NCBI RefSeq assembly: GCF_902686445.1
Contig: NC_062229.1
Coordinates: 1,104,001 to 1,168,000, forward strand
Source of the DNA: Sciurus carolinensis
Lineage: Eukaryota; Chordata; Mammalia; Rodentia; Sciuridae
Length of the DNA: 64,000 nucleotides
Direction: 5' to 3'
Shown here: positions 1 through 13,013 of the stretch, piece by piece
Layout of the letters: every line of letters begins with the position of its first letter
Numbering within the stretch: position 1 is the first letter of the stretch
Made by a program: the position numbers and the translations under genes
The notes under the pieces: generated by a model
What the model saw: only the letters and a program-made list of their open reading frames with translations
What the model was told of the DNA's origin: nothing
Database searches by the model: none

Positions 1-190
1 AGGCCCGATGGGCCTGAGAGGTGTTGTCCCTGGGAGACAGCCAACTGCATGGGCGTTGCCAGCTACAGATGCCGCTTGTCTCTTGCCTGGGGTTGGAGGG
101 GCCCTGTCCTGAAGGCCGTGCTCCTGGGTTGAGTCTGCTGGGCCTGGCTTCTGGCCGGGCCAGTGGTGACGGTCTGGTGCTTGTCAGCAG

Positions 191-3100
191 AGTGTGAAGG
201 AGCGAGCCTATGGTAGCCACGGGGAGACCATCACCAGCCTGCCCATCAGCATCCCGCTCAGCACTGTGCAGCCCAACAAGCTCCCAGTCAGCATCCCCCT
301 GGCCAGCGTGGTGCTGCCCAGCCGTGCCGAGAGGGTGGTAAGCAGGCTGGGGCCTGGGCGCATGTGTGGGCACAGTGCAGCTTGGGGTTTCCGTTTGTTC
401 TCATGGTGCACCCTTTCTTTTTTGTTGAATTGCATGCCAGTGCTAGGCGCAGTGGCACATGCTTGTAATACCAGCTACTCAGGAGACAGGCAGGAGGACC
501 CCAAGTTCCAGACCAGCCTCGGCAACTTAGCGAGGCCCCAAGCAAGACCCTGTCTCAAAATAAAAAGATAAGACGGGTCAAGGATGTGACTTAGTAGTTA
601 AGCACCTCTGGCTTCCATCCCCACTACCCAAAGAATAAAAATACATGAATAAATGGTATGCTCTTAAATGTCAAACCTGCTTGGGATTCCAGGGAAAGGG
701 CATCCAGAGCCCAGATTTTACTGCAGTGCCTGCTGTCTTACCTCCAGTCTGTTTTTGGTGGAAGGGGGTGTGAGTGGGCAGAGTGGGAGAGAGCCCTCCC
801 GGTCAGGAGGAGCCTGCTCCCCAGCGCGCCCTGCTGAGCGGCCCTCATACACCTGCTCCAGGAGCAGCCCTTTGGTTCCCAGGGTGGCCCCGTGGCAGCC
901 CCCTGGCTCCCGCTTGATGCGATCCCTGCACAGCTCGGGACACACGCAGTTCCTGGGTTTCTGGACATCCACAGTCCGTCCGTTCCTGGTCCTTGTTGGA
1001 CCTGCAGCCCTGCTGGCCCAGGTCTGGCTGGGGCCTGGAACCCTGCGCCGTGGCCCTCTGTGCTGCTTGGCCTGCTGACAGGCTGCGGTCTCTCTCACAG
1101 AGGAGCACCCCCAGCCCTGTGCCGCAGCCCCGGGACCCCTCGTCCGCGCTTGAGAAACAGAATGGTGCTAGCGCCCACGCGTCTGGGAGCAGCGCAGGGA
1201 GCAGGAGCCTCTCTCTGGCGCCCACAGGTAACCCTTCAGGGCTGCCCTACGCCTGGCCACCACTCCCCGCTCCCCGGGACCCAGGTGCCAGGCCTTCACT
1301 GCTGCTCCTGCAGTTACACAGGAGGGCCCGGGGTGCTAGGGGGATGGGCCCAGTGAGGACCACTCACCTCTCTGCCCCGTGACCCTGCAGATGCACAGGT
1401 CAGCTCACATGGGCCTCGGCATCTCCCAGCAGCTCAGCCTTAACTGTGGCCACCACAGTGTGAGCTCTGACCTTGAGCCTGGTTGTCGGGCACTGAGAGG
1501 TGGCCTGTGACAGGTTCTAGCCCGTGAGGTCCCTGTGTCAGCTGGGTATCGCCCTAGTCATTGCCCAGCTGAAGGTTGGGTTTCTAGGCCAACATGAAAA
1601 CTTGCTTAGCAAGTCACTTTGAGTTTCAGGGCTGCCCAGTGTCCAGCTGGGTTCTGCGTCTACCTCAGCAGGGCTCACTCCAGCCCCGTCTCTTGTGACG
1701 ACACCAGGCTCCGCTGCACTCCTGTACAGGGCCAGAGAGCTTCTGTCGTCTGGCTTCTGCCACAGCGGTCCCAGCTGGAGAGTAGCCAGAGGCCTGTGCC
1801 CCCAGAGCTAGGCCTGCAGGTGCAGAGGCCATGCCCACTCCCACAGTTACACAGGCTGCTGTCTTTAGGAGTGAGGGCAGCAGTATGGAAGGCCTGACCC
1901 ACTCCACGTCCTCTTGCTTGGTGTTAATGGAGATGCCCTGCCGTCCGTATCAACTGCCCAGGGCTGTTTTCCAGCTGGACGTGTGCTTGCTCTGTGAGAC
2001 AGTTTGGTGGCCCTTAGAAGCTTCAGGTAGCACTTCTGCGAAGGGGCCCAGGCGAGGGGGTCATGTGCCTGCTGTGCATGGGCCCCACACGACTGGAGCT
2101 TCCAGAGCAGCCATGGTCCCTGTGGCATGGAGCACACCCATCCCCTCTGGCCTCCAGCCCTCACGGCCTTGCACTCCTGCCCGTCACGTGGGGCAGCTGC
2201 ACGCGGCTGCCAGGGCTTCCCCCGGGCCCGCGGGGTCACCAAGGTGTCCTGACTGGGCTCCTGGTCCTGCTCCTGGTCACGTCCGGGTGCTGGGCAGCAG
2301 GCATCGCCCGCCCCCTCCGTACTCAGCACTGCGGGGAGAACGTGGGTTGTGGTAGGAACGTCACCCAAGGCTCCTGCTGCTAGCTGGTGCCCAGAAAGCC
2401 TCCCTGGCCTGAGCACTGCTGCCACCACTCACTTCCTGTCCTGACTTCGTGGCAGTACTAGAGATGTGACCCTCTGCCCCTGGGAGGTCCCAGATGCATG
2501 CCCCACACGTGGTCTGGTAGGGCTGAGGCTCTGCACCCAGTGTTGGCCTCTGACCAGCAGGAGCTGCTCAGCACCCCAGCTTCCGAACAGTGCTGGTGGC
2601 TGAGGCAGCAGGCACCCTTGCTTTCAGAGGGACAGCCACCCAGCTGGGGCCCACTGTGGCAAGGGCCTGCTGAGGTGTCCCAGTGGAGGCCCAAGGCCAC
2701 AGCTGCTCAGGAGGGAGGAGGGGTCCCCTAGGGGTCTGGAGAGGACACGGGCAGAGGTCAGGCTGGTGTGGGAACCTCTGCCCTGCTGGCCAATGGCTGC
2801 TGTGCTGCAGATAGGGCTGTGGGTGGCTGTGGTGGCAGCAAGTCCCAAAGTAGGTGTGGGGCCAAGAGATGGCAGGACACAGCCTGGGTGGGTCTCCTGC
2901 CTTCCTCTTCCCACTTAGCCCCCGACACCAGGAGAGCGAGTCTCTGCATTCACCAGATTGCAACTGGGAGGCCCCTTGTGGCTCCCAGGACCATCCCCAC
3001 TTTCTGGGCTCTCCTGCCTGCAACCTTGGCCAGGATCAGGGCACGCTAGCGTCCGCCAACAGCGGGCCTGGCTGTCCTGCCTCCTGAGAAACCCACCCCT

Positions 3101-6100
3101 TCCTTGACAGGCTTCTATGCTGGCTCTGTGGCCATTAGCGGGGCGCTGGCGGGCAGCCCCGCTCCACTCTCCTCGGGGGCTGAGCCTACGGCCCTGGACG
3201 AGCCCTCCAGCTCTGGGAGCCTCTTCCCCACGGTGGGGTCCCGCAGTGCCACACCGCAGCACCCGCCTCTGCTGACGCAGCCTCGGAACTCGGGCCCTGC
3301 CTCTCCTGCCCACCAGTTGTCTGCCAGCCCTCGGCTTGCTGGGGCCACCCAGTGCCCACTCCCTGATGCAGGCAAGGGAGACCTGCCCTCTGACCCCGGC
3401 TTCTCAGACCCGGAGAGCGAAGCCAAGAGGAGAATCGTGTTCACCATCTCGGCTGGCGGGGGCAGCGCCAGGCAGTCACCGTCCACCAAGCACAGCCCCC
3501 TGACCCCAGGTGCCCGTGGGGACTGTGGGCAGAGCCATGGGCAGGATAGCCGCAAGCGTGGCCGGAGGAAGCGCTCATCAGCCGGCACCCCCAGCCTGAG
3601 CGCAGGCGTGTCCCCTAAGCGCCGGGCCCTGCCTTCTGTCGCTGGCCTCTTCACGCAGTCCTCAGGGTCCCCCCTCAACCTCAGCTCCATGGTAAGGACC
3701 AGGGCAGTCCACTAGCAGAGGGGTGGGCACAGGCTCTGGGAGCCCAGAGAGGCAGCGCCTAGAGGGAGAGTGGGTGTCCAGGAGACAGACGGGGCAGACC
3801 CCAGGGCTTCAGGGGCCTCAGGAAGCATGTGGCATGGCCTCGGTGTCCCCAGAACCTGGGGCAGGTCAGGAACCTCGTGAAGCCCCTTAGGTGCTCTGCT
3901 TGGGATCCACCTGTCTGGTGTTCCCCGTGTTGGTGCATCTGCCTCTCTTTGACCCCTCAGGTCAGTAACATCAACCAGCCCTTAGAGATCACGGCCATCT
4001 CGTCCCCTGAGAACTCCCTGAAGAGTTCCCCCATCCCCTACCAGGACCATGACCAGCCACCCGTGCTCAAGAAGGAGCGGCCCCTGAGCCAGACCAACGG
4101 GGCCCACTATTCCCCGCTGACCTCCGACGAGGAGCCAGGTTCTGAGGATGAGCCCAGCAGCGCACGGTGAGTGGGGCGCGAGGCAGTGGCGGCGCTCCTG
4201 GCCTGCGAGGAAGGTGCTCTCAGCTGATAGGCACCTGGGGAGGCTGCTGGGCCATGGGAGCAGAGGGCGGAGGACTGCGGCCCGATGCAGAGCGTAGGGG
4301 CAGACTGGGCATGCCGCCTGCTGTCCCAGGAGCCTCCTCGCTGTGTCTCAGAATTCAAACATGAAGGGGCTGGGCCGCGGCTGAGCGGGGGAGCGCTTTC
4401 CTCGTAGGACTGAGGCTCTGGGCTCCCTCCTTACCACCTCACATAACCAAATAAATAAAATAAGGCTTCGCGTCCACCCAAACCACAGAGACTGTAGGTT
4501 GAAAGATGAAGTCTCAGGAGGTCTCAGCCCACTGGGTCCGACTATGGAGAGGCGCTTCTCCTTCTGAGGAACAGCATTATTAGACGCAGGCCACACATCA
4601 CATCACCAGTCGGAGTGCAACTCAGAGGGCTCTCGTGCATTCACAGGGCTCTTAGGCTTCTCCACCTAGTTCCAGAACGTTCCGTCGCCCCGGAAGGAGG
4701 CCCACTCTTTGAGCAGTCCCCGTCCCTCCCCAGCCCTGCACCCACGGGTCCATGTCCTCCCTGTGGACTTCTGTCCTGGACGTCTCCTGTTACTGGAGTC
4801 ACACACTGTGGCCCTGAGTGTCTGACTGTCAGCACCAAGTGCTCAGGTCCATCATGCTGCAGCTGTGCCACCTCGCTCCTGCCTGCGGCCAGGGGTGCTT
4901 CAGGTGGCGTGGACGGTTGAGTGAATCTGTTTATTCATCAGTGGACCGTGGGGGTTGTGAATCTTGCTGCTGTGAACACATGTGTATGAGTTTTAGTTTG
5001 TAAATAGGTTTTCGGTTTACCTTCTCCCTTGTAGTGGAATTAATGGGTTATATGGTGACACTTTTTAATTTTTTTTTTCTTTTGGTACGAGGGATTGAAC
5101 CCAGGTACCTTTAACAACTGAGCCACATCCTCAGTCCTTTTTAGTCTTTTATTTTTGAGATAGGGTCTCTCTAAGTTGCCAAGACTGGCCTCCAATTTGT
5201 GATCCTCCTGCCTCAGCCTCCCAAGCCACTGGGATTGCAGGCTTGCACCATGACACCCAACATCTGTTGATTTTGTTTTGTTTTAATATTTTTTAGTTGT
5301 CAATAGATCTTTTATTTTATTTATTTATATGTGGTGCTGAGGATCAAATCCAGGGCTTCACACGTGCCAGGCAAGCAAGCACTCTGCCACTGAAGCACAA
5401 CCCCAGCCCTTTGTTCTCTTTTGTTTTTGGTATTAGGGAATGAACCCCTGGGTACTCTACCACTTAGCTCCTCCCCATGCCCCTTTTTTTTTCTCTAGCT
5501 AAATTGCCCAGGCTGGTCTTGAACTTGCTGGCCTTGACTTGCCATCCTCTGGTCCTGGCCTCCTGAGCCACTGGGATGATGGGCAAGGGCACTACACCGG
5601 CCCCTCCATCTACTCACGTGATCATGGCCCCGTGTGTCTGTGGATCCATGTTCAGTGCTCCGCCCACTCCGCTGTCTTGTTTGGTGTGAGTGTCTTTCAC
5701 ACAGGCCAGGTGTACCATGCACGTGTCCTCCTCTGGTTGCCCAGTGTGTCCACAGCCTAGTGGTGCCCTTCTTAAAGGTGATGAAGCCCACATGTCTGTC
5801 TGTCTTCTTGCTGCACGCGCTGTGGTGCAGTAGATCTGCATCACTTGGATTCTGCTCCTCCCATACATAAACTGATACAGGCTTTGTCCCTGGGCCTCCC
5901 CACTGGAATTGGGAACAGCTACCTGAGGGTGACCCGCGGCAGTGTGCTGCGCCAGGCTCCTGGGCTGGAAGGGCTCAGAGAAGTTAGGCGGGCAGGCCCC
6001 CTGGGCTGTGTGCTGCCGCGTGGGGAGCTGCATTGCATTGTCGGCCGTGACCCAGCACGGGTTCTGCGGCCCGCCTCCTGCTGGACTTCGCCCAGCTCTG

Positions 6101-8989
6101 TTTGAGGGTGCCCCCGTGCAGGGCCTGCGGGCAGCAGTGTGTCCATCACTTTACAACGTCCCAGAGCTCTTTGGTGTTAGCCGTCCTGTACATACACTTA
6201 GATGTCACATGTTAATGATGTTTTCTTTCTTTAACAGAATTGAGAGAAAAATTGCAACAATCTCCTTAGAAAGTAAATCTCCCCCGAAAACCTTGGAAAA
6301 TGGTGAGTGGCAAATGTGTCCTGCTGCCTGCTCCCATCCTGACGCTCAGGCTTGCGGGTCAGGGCCAGTCCCTCCCAGGCATGTGGCCTTGCCACTCAGG
6401 GTCACCCTGCATCCAGCTGGTCCCATGTAGACCCCCACTTGGGTGCCACCCTGGGCTGCAGGACTGTCCTGTGGGCCCACTTGTGCCTTGTGGGCACTCA
6501 CCTGGTTCCTGGCGAGGTCAGACCAGCTGGTTTCTTGCCCAGCCTGGCCACCCCACCGAGAGCCCCAGTTCTGGGCTCCGACCTCCATTCCTTCCACCTC
6601 ACAGCCCTGCCCTTCCCTTGGGGATGTTGGACCTGAGGCTGTGGACACAGTGGGAGGCTTTGTTCTGAGGCAGACTGCTCTGACCCTCCATGCCTCCTCC
6701 TGCCACGCTCAGACCCCCTGCCTGCCCCGTCCTCAGCATCTTGGAGGCCCTGCGGCCACCCTGCCAGGAGTGCCAGGTCCCATGTCCAGTGTCTTGGTGG
6801 CCTCACACCTCTTGTTCTTCCTCAGGTGGAGGCTTGGGACGGAAGCCAGCCCCTGCGAGCGAGCCCGTCAACAGCAGCAAGTGGAAATCCACCTTCTCGC
6901 CCATCTCCGACATTGGCCTGGCCAAGCCTGCAGATAGCCCCCTGCAGGCCAGCTCCGCCCTGAGCCAGAGCTCCTTGTTCACCTTCCGGCCGGCCCCAGA
7001 GGAGCCTGTTGCGGCTGAGGCCAAGCTGGCCACCCACCCAAGGAAAGGCTTTTCTGGCTCGCTGTCGGGGGCAGATGGGCTCAGCCCAGGCACCAACCCT
7101 CCCAATGGCCTGGCCTTCGGCGGGGGCCTCGCCGCAGACCTCAGTTTACATGGCTTCAACGACGGTGCTTCCCTTCCCCACAAGGGCCCTGAAGTGGCTG
7201 GTCTCAGTGCCCCTCTGAGCTTCCCCTCCCAGCGGGGCAAGGAGGGCCCCACAGAGGCCAACCCCTTCCTGAACAAGAGGCAGCTGGAGGGCCTGGGTGG
7301 CCTGAAGGGCGAGGGTGGCCCTGGCAAGGAGCCCACTGAGCCCGGCCTGCCCTCATGTGGGCCCACGGACAAGGCCACCCTGCCACATGGCAGCAGGCCC
7401 AGCAAAGGCCGGGACCGCGAGCTTGACTTCAAGAACGGCCACAACCTCTTCATCTCTGCCGCGACCGTGCCTCCTGGGGGCCTCCTGGGGGGCCCTGGCC
7501 TTGCCACCGCAGTGTCCTCCGCCGGCAGTGCAGCTCCCGCCACCCAGGCGCACCGCCCCTTCCTGGGCACCTTCGCCCCTGGGCCGCAGTTCACCCTGGG
7601 CCCCATGTCCCTGCAGGCCAACCTTGGCTCCGTGGCTGGCTCGTCCGTGCTGCAGTCCCTGTTTAGCTCCGTGCCGGCCGCCGCGGGCCTGGTACACGTG
7701 TCGTCCGCCGCAACCAGACTGACCAACTCTCACACCATGGGCAGCTTCTCCTCTGGGGTGGCCGGCGGAACCGTTGGAGGTAGGCGGAGGCCGCCCCCAG
7801 CACAGCTTCCCCAGGGCAGGTGCCGCCTCCTCCCAGAGTGCTCGCTCTCCACAGCCGTCTTCAGGCTCCTTCCAGCGCCCTCTAGAGGCTGGGCTGAGCC
7901 TGCAGCCCCGCACCATGGCGGGCTCCGCCCGGTGCCCTTTTCTTGAACCCCGGATGATTGTCACCAGGCTGGAGGACTCTTGCCAGTTCAGCCTGCGCCA
8001 GGTTCTCGTTGTAACGCGTCCCTCTTGTTTTCAGAAGGCCACGGTGTACATAACTAGGCAGTCCTTTCTGCCAGGGAGGTCACCTGGTTAAGGGTGACCA
8101 CTCACGTGCCCTGCGGCAAGGCTGGGGGAGCTGGCCGTGGGCAACAGGGAGCCCAACCACGCCTACGCAGACTCGGGCGGGCTCCTGGCTGGGCGCGGGC
8201 GGGCAGGTGGTCCCGAGGGGCGGGCTTCGGCCTGGCTGCAGGTAAGTGCCCTGCGCCTGCGCCCTGCTGCTTGGCATGAGTGCCCGCGCTGTGACCCAGA
8301 GCTGCGGCTGCTCGGCTCCCCACGGCTGTGCTTCTCTCGCTTTGGCTGGGCCGTGCCGCCTGTTGAAGCTGTTTTCTCTCCTGTTTGCAGGTGTCTTTAA
8401 CCACACGGTGCCTTCTGCCTCTGCTCATCCGTTTGGAGCCAGTGTCGGCAGCGGGGCTGTGTGTAGCAGCGCCACGCTGGGCCTGAGCCCGCTGCAGGCG
8501 GCGGCCAGCACCTCGGCCTCTTCCTTTCAGGCCCCGGCCTCGGTCGAGACTCGGCCGCCCCCTCCGCCTCCGCCTGCCCCGCTTCCTCCTCAGCACCTGG
8601 GCCGACCCCCTGCGGGGCCGCCTGTCCTCCACGCCCCCCCTCCTAACGTCGCCTTGCCTCCTCCTGCCGCGCTGCTGGCCTCTAACCCTGAGCCCGTGCT
8701 TCTGCAGAACCTAGCGTCCATCCCGGCTAACAAAGCTTTTTTACCCCCCTCCTCTGCCACCTCTCTGCAGCCTGCTAACGCCTCTCTGTCTGTCAAGCTC
8801 GCCTCCCTCCCGCACAAGGTCTCCCGCCCCTCCTTCACGGTGCACCACCAGCCCCTGCCCCGGCTGGCCCTGGCGCAGGCCACGCCCGCAATCCCGCAGG
8901 CCAGCTCCACAGGGCCGTCCGCTGTGTGGGTTTCCCTTGGCATGCCGCCTCCTTATGCCGCGCACCTTTCGGGGGTTAAGCCTCGATAA
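191..8989 (+). CDS. DOT1L: DOT1L, histone H3K79 methyltransferase, C-terminal seven coding exons (5' part outside window)
   Basis: DOT1L methylates histone H3 lysine 79 in chromatin of transcribed genes. The catalytic domain is at the N-terminus and lies before this window. Coding exons read 191-337, 1101-1227, 3111-3691, 3961-4166, 6238-6302, 6826-7779 and 8391-8989. All have AG/GT borders and matching phases, and sum to 892 codons plus stop. The first exon encodes two similar motifs, LPISIPLSTV (239-268) and LPVSIPLASVVLP (281-319). These match the sites known to bind the AHD domain of AF9/ENL, which recruits DOT1L to elongation complexes and MLL-fusion targets. Later exons encode a Ser/Pro/Gly-rich, probably disordered tail with a basic stretch (RKRGRRKRS, near 3550), a block containing SNINQPLEITAISSP (3961 on), and a polyproline run near 8560. 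The protein ends LSGVKPR, as in the human protein as I recall it. Identity is near certain; exon edges are inferred from splice consensus. Confidence 0.97.
440..660 (+). mobile_element. B1/ID-type SINE, sense
   Basis: Starts 'ggcgcagtggcacatgc', continues with the B1-like 'ctactcaggagacaggcaggaggac...gaccagcct...caacttag', and ends with a decayed ID-like tail and an A-rich stretch. It lies in a DOT1L intron. Confidence 0.8.
4366..4500 (+). mobile_element. ID-type SINE, sense, decayed
   Basis: Begins 'ggggctgggccgcggctgagc', followed by an A-rich 'ccaaataaataaaataa' tail and a trailing 'gtccacccaaacc' like other ID copies in the window. Confidence 0.65.
4921..5061 (-). mobile_element. Old L1 fragment, antisense
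   Basis: 'gttgtgaatcttgctgctgtgaacacatg' and 'tagtggaattaatgggttatatggt' resemble the antisense of the 3' part of mammalian L1. This is an assignment by pattern only. Confidence 0.5.
5062..5261 (-). mobile_element. B1-ID composite SINE, antisense
   Basis: Poly-T head, 'gggattgaacccaggtacc', 'actgagccacatcc', then the reverse B1 part 'gatcctcctgcctcagcctccc...gggattgcaggc'. Confidence 0.85.
5289..5410 (-). mobile_element. ID SINE, antisense
   Basis: 'tttatttatttatatgtggtgctgaggatcaaatccaggg...gccaggcaagcaagcactctgccactgaagcacaaccccagccct' is the reverse of the ID consensus seen elsewhere in the window. Confidence 0.85.
5411..5606 (-). mobile_element. B1-ID composite SINE, antisense, decayed
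   Basis: Contains 'ggtattagggaatgaacccctgggtactctaccacttagctcc', a T-run, and 'gcccaggctggtcttgaacttgctgg'. It abuts the preceding ID copy, so three SINEs sit head to tail. Confidence 0.75.
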
Positions 8990-11900
8990 AGACTTGCTTA
9001 GCTAGCAGTTCGTATTCTGTAAGGTAAGGCTAGAGCCACGCAGGGTGGTGCGCTCGAGAAACCCGGTCCTCCCTCCTGTGGCATAGAAGACGGCCCACAG
9101 GGCACCACAGAGGGCCCCGGGGGTGGAGGTGCCGTGCAGTGGGAGAGCTCCAGAGGCAAGGGCCACCGTTGTGAGAGCAGGTGCTGCTGAGTGCAGAGGG
9201 ACGTGGCTCTCCGTGGGGCCCCATCGGTGGCCAGCCTCGGGAGCCAGGGGTACTGTGTCAGCTCCACGCGGTTCAGGCTCAGTGTGCAGGGCCAGGGTCA
9301 GGTGTAACCCCTAGGGGAGCCAGTTCTTCCTCCCAGGCCACAAGACCCAGCAAGGCTGAGAGGTGGCAGGGGTGGCCAGCGCCACGGCAGACTGCTGTTG
9401 GTGGAGTTACGGGGAGCCAGGGCATGTGATGGGTCCCCTGGTCTTGAGTCCTTGAACACACCTCATAGGAATCCAGAGAACCCAAGGCGCACGTGGCCCC
9501 TGGCGTGCTGCAGACCCCCAGATGGGCTTGGCCTTGTGTTTCTCACCGGCTCCTGCCCCCCAGCTCCAGGCAGCCAGGTGGGGCTGTCAAGGCACCTGGG
9601 AACAGAGGCCCAGCCAGGCCACAGGTGCAGGATGAGAGGGGCTCCCTGAGGCCCCACCCACTCCACCCCTGGGTGCAGAGGCTGTACCTGAGAGAGCTGA
9701 GCCCCCGGGCAGCTGCCTGGCCTGCCCTTCTAGGGAGCAAGGGTGTGCTCACCTGGTGAGGAGTTGGCCGTGGCTCTGACCTGTCCCCAGGCACGTGTGG
9801 AAGCAGACAGGGTCCTGGCTGCTGGGGTGTTCAGAATGCTGGCCGCCTGAGGGCTGGACACAGGCTGTATTTGGCCCCGTCTGAGAATTGCCGTAGCAGG
9901 GTGGCTGTGGTCAATCTCACCCGTGTCCTCAGGGTGGTGGAGCTGCGGGAACTGGGGTTGGCTGCAGCAGCGTCTGGGTGCCAGGCACCATTTGCCCACA
10001 GGGAACGCCTGCCCCATCCATCTGGAGAGGTGCCTGCAGGGCAGCTCTGGCGCCGTGGGTGTGTTCGCGGGCCCCGGGGCGCCTGCTGAGTGCCAGCTCC
10101 TTCCGCTGGCTGCTGACAGCTGCTCTCCCCACTCTTGTGCCACCTGCAGGTAACTAGGACTTCTACCTCAACCGCGCGACTATGCAAGGACGGTGTGGAC
10201 CAACGCGCCCGCCCGCTGCTCAGTGCTCGCTGGCCTGCTGGGCCCCCCCTGGACGGCGGGGACAGGACAGGGACAAGGAGCTCCACTGTGAATCGGCAGC
10301 ACGCACAGGAGGTGCTGCCACGGTCCAGTTTGTACTGTCGATAGTTTTAGATAAAGTATTTATCGTTTTTTAAAAAGTATAAACAATTCTGACTTATTTT
10401 ATTCCATCTAAGTCGTCAAAGGCAACCTATTGAGAAGTATAAATGTCTATGTGAGAGAGAATCTATGTCTAGAGACGCGGACCTGCAGGGCGCCTGCCCA
10501 CGGAGACGCCGACAGCCTGCCCGGTGCTATCTCACCACCAGGCCGTGCCTGCCTCCACCTCGGTGCTGCCCTGGACATTGGCCAACGCCAAAACCGGTTC
10601 TCAGCAATGCCCACCCCAGAACCCATCACTTGTTCCTATACCAAAGGCTCGCCTGACCCTGGGCAGGGGCCTCTGTGGTTAGGTCCCTCAGAGAAGGCCC
10701 TCTTCCCGGTGGCCAGCACTGACCTTGCAGCCCTGCCTTCCTCTGGAGCCCCTTGAGCCTGCTGCCCCTACTGCCCACTGCCCCCTGCCCCCTCACTGTG
10801 AACACCCCCACCTGTGAACCTTTTGGCCTAGGGTCCAGTCTGAGGCATGCTGAGAAGTGGGCACAGGCCTGCGGCAGGTGTGGCTCTGCCTGGTGCTCCT
10901 GAAGGCTCTGCACTGGGTGTCATGCCCAGTGCGGTCACTTTTACGTCCCTTTGTTCGAGTTTGTGGCACTCTGCTGGGTGATGTTGGGCAGGCCCCCAGT
11001 GGGTCCCCTGGTGTCTGTGTATATGAGAGAGTCACACTGATGAGTGACTATTTTATAGAGATGTGATGAGAATTTATAAATTTCATAGACTTGACTGCAT
11101 TTATTTTTAGATTGTATAATGCACAGTGAACTTTAACAAAAGGAAAAGTAAGGGGAAGGAAAACCTTTATATTTATTGAAATGCACAAAACTGGCATGGG
11201 CTCCAGGGCTGGCCCCCACTGCAGACCCTGCAGGTGTGCGTCTCAGAGCTGCCTGGCCCACCCCACAGCCTCAGGAAGGCTCGGGCTTAAAACTGCCCAC
11301 ACTGCTGCTGTGGCTGTTGTGGGTGCTCCGGGCCTGGCACCTCTGAGTCCCGACCCACAGGTCTGGAGGTAATGCTGGCTCCTTTGGCAGCCTTGATGGT
11401 GCTGAGAAGGGACATACCGTGTGACCACAGATGGGCCAGGGCCCCCAGGCTGTCCTTGCCTCTCTTGAGAAGCCTGTCCCAGACCTGGCCCCTCAGAGCA
11501 GAGTTCTGCAGATGGTGCTGGTAACTCCGCCCCTCCACGTTGGTGCTCTTGGCCAGGCTGCAGGTGCTGTGCCTCATTCCCAGGGGCCCCAGCCCAGCCC
11601 TTAGCACAGCAGTGCCCTGCTTGGTGTGGGGGACCAGGGGTCACCTCTCACCATGCAGTTCCCCAGGGTGCCACTGGGTGACAGTAGCAAAGTCACATGC
11701 AGCGAGGCCCTGGTCTGATACAAACACGTTGTTTAAACACTGTATTCTTCCGCTAACCTCCCCGGTAGCGGTGGCTTGGGTGCGGGCAGGCCACGCCAGC
11801 CAACATGGACTCCTGCTGACGTGCCCCATTTAGACATCCACCTGCGACTGCACGTACGCTTGAGTGTTGGGAGACAGGACATGCTGGGGACACAGGCCTG

Positions 11901-12540
11901 ACGTGGGACCCCACCGGGTCTCGGGTACTCCCAGGCACAAGAGCAAGTTCGCCCTTGAGCCCGCCAGGGGACAGGCACGGAAGCCCATGCCTCAGCTAAC
12001 CGTGTGCTGCACCCCAGGCCCTGCTACACTCACACTCTCCCAGGCTGACCCACTGCCCGAGTGCTGGCGCCCAGGGAGGCTGGTGCGGGCAGCATTGGCA
12101 GGGCTGTGTTGGAGTCTGGTGCTGGACCCGGCTCAGCTACCTTTGGGGCGGGTGCTGCTGGGAGTTGAGGGCAACTCCAGGGAAGCCCTGGAGTGGCCAC
12201 ATGGCTCCTGCTCAGGAATTGTCAGGGAGCCGCAAGGACTGGGGCGACCTGCTCTCCTGGGACCCAAGGCAGCCTGCTGGTCAGCAGGAACTCGTGCTCG
12301 CACCTACACTGACCCACGACCAAGGACTCGCGGCTCTCTGCTCTCAGTGTTCCCCGCCCCACCCGGTGTAACGTCCATCCGCAGCGCGTTCCTGTGCCCG
12401 GCCTTTATTTGTAACGCAGCACTGCCTCCTCTCACTCTGTAGTGAACTCTGTACTCGCTGGGCGCACTGCCAGCTCCATCCCCGGCGCCCCCCATTGTCC
12501 CACCTCTGGGTGCTGTAATAAAGCTGTTTCCACCTGGACC
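8990..12540 (+). other. DOT1L: DOT1L 3' untranslated region (probable)
   Basis: No supported coding exon follows the DOT1L stop. AT-rich blocks at about 10330-10470 and 11040-11190 stand out from GC-rich surroundings, as expected of 3' UTR. The first good plus-strand AATAAA is at 12517-12522. A 'cacctgcaggtaac' at 10141-10154 could be a splice acceptor or donor, so part of 8990-10149 may be removed in some transcripts; I cannot decide from sequence. Short open frames here are chance. Confidence 0.5.
12517..12522 (+). terminator. Poly(A) signal, probable DOT1L 3' end
   Basis: AATAAA followed by GU-rich 'gctgtttcc' and 'tggtctgaatgcc'. It is the last plus-strand signal before the PLEKHJ1 3' end. 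Confidence 0.6.
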
Positions 12541-13000
12541 TGGTCTGAATGCCATCCTTTCTTCCTGGTCACACGACAGTGATGTGTGTTGTCCCTTTAG
12601 TGGGGATCCTTCCACCCCAGGTGGGCCAGGCCCACCCTTGCACCCAGGGCCTCATGCACACTGGGGTGATCTTTTTGAGCAAAGACAGCCGATCTGCGAC
12701 CCAGCCACAGTGGCGAAATGCTGGCTTGTTCTGATCACACCCAAGCCAAGGTCTCACAGCACCTGGGGTGGAGTCGCAGGGTCACCCAGGATTCCTGCGA
12801 CCACAGTGCCCCTGCACTCCACCCTGGACAGGGGCCCTGGGACCTCCCCCACCTTTCGCGACTCCAGACCTCCCCTCAGTGAAGATATCCTCACATCTGA
12901 ACCTTGAAAGGACCCCGGCCCTCACTTTCTCAGGAGTGGGCTCTGACTGCCTGCCTGGGTCCCCTTCCTCTTTCCATTGACTTCACCACCATCTGGTCTG
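12541..13000. other. Short DOT1L-PLEKHJ1 intergenic gap
   Basis: Lies between the two convergent poly(A) signals. I see no repeat, ORF or RNA gene that I can support. Confidence 0.5.
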
Positions 13001-13013
13001 GAAAAGAGGTACC

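Larger units (their letters stand above)
338..6825 (+). other. DOT1L introns within the window
   Basis: Introns are 338-1100, 1228-3110, 3692-3960, 4167-6237 and 6303-6825; a sixth, 7780-8390, lies further on. The 4167-6237 intron is packed with SINE and L1 pieces listed separately. In 1228-3110 and 6303-6825 I see only unremarkable GC-rich sequence with no exon or RNA gene I can support. Confidence 0.6.

Noticed and set aside
6690..7946. Single 418-residue ORF as a separate gene
   Set aside because: It is the DOT1L exon 6826-7779 read through into introns on both sides.
8590..8943. Minus-strand ORFs opposite DOT1L coding exons
   Set aside because: Shadows of GC-rich coding sequence with no domain or splice support.
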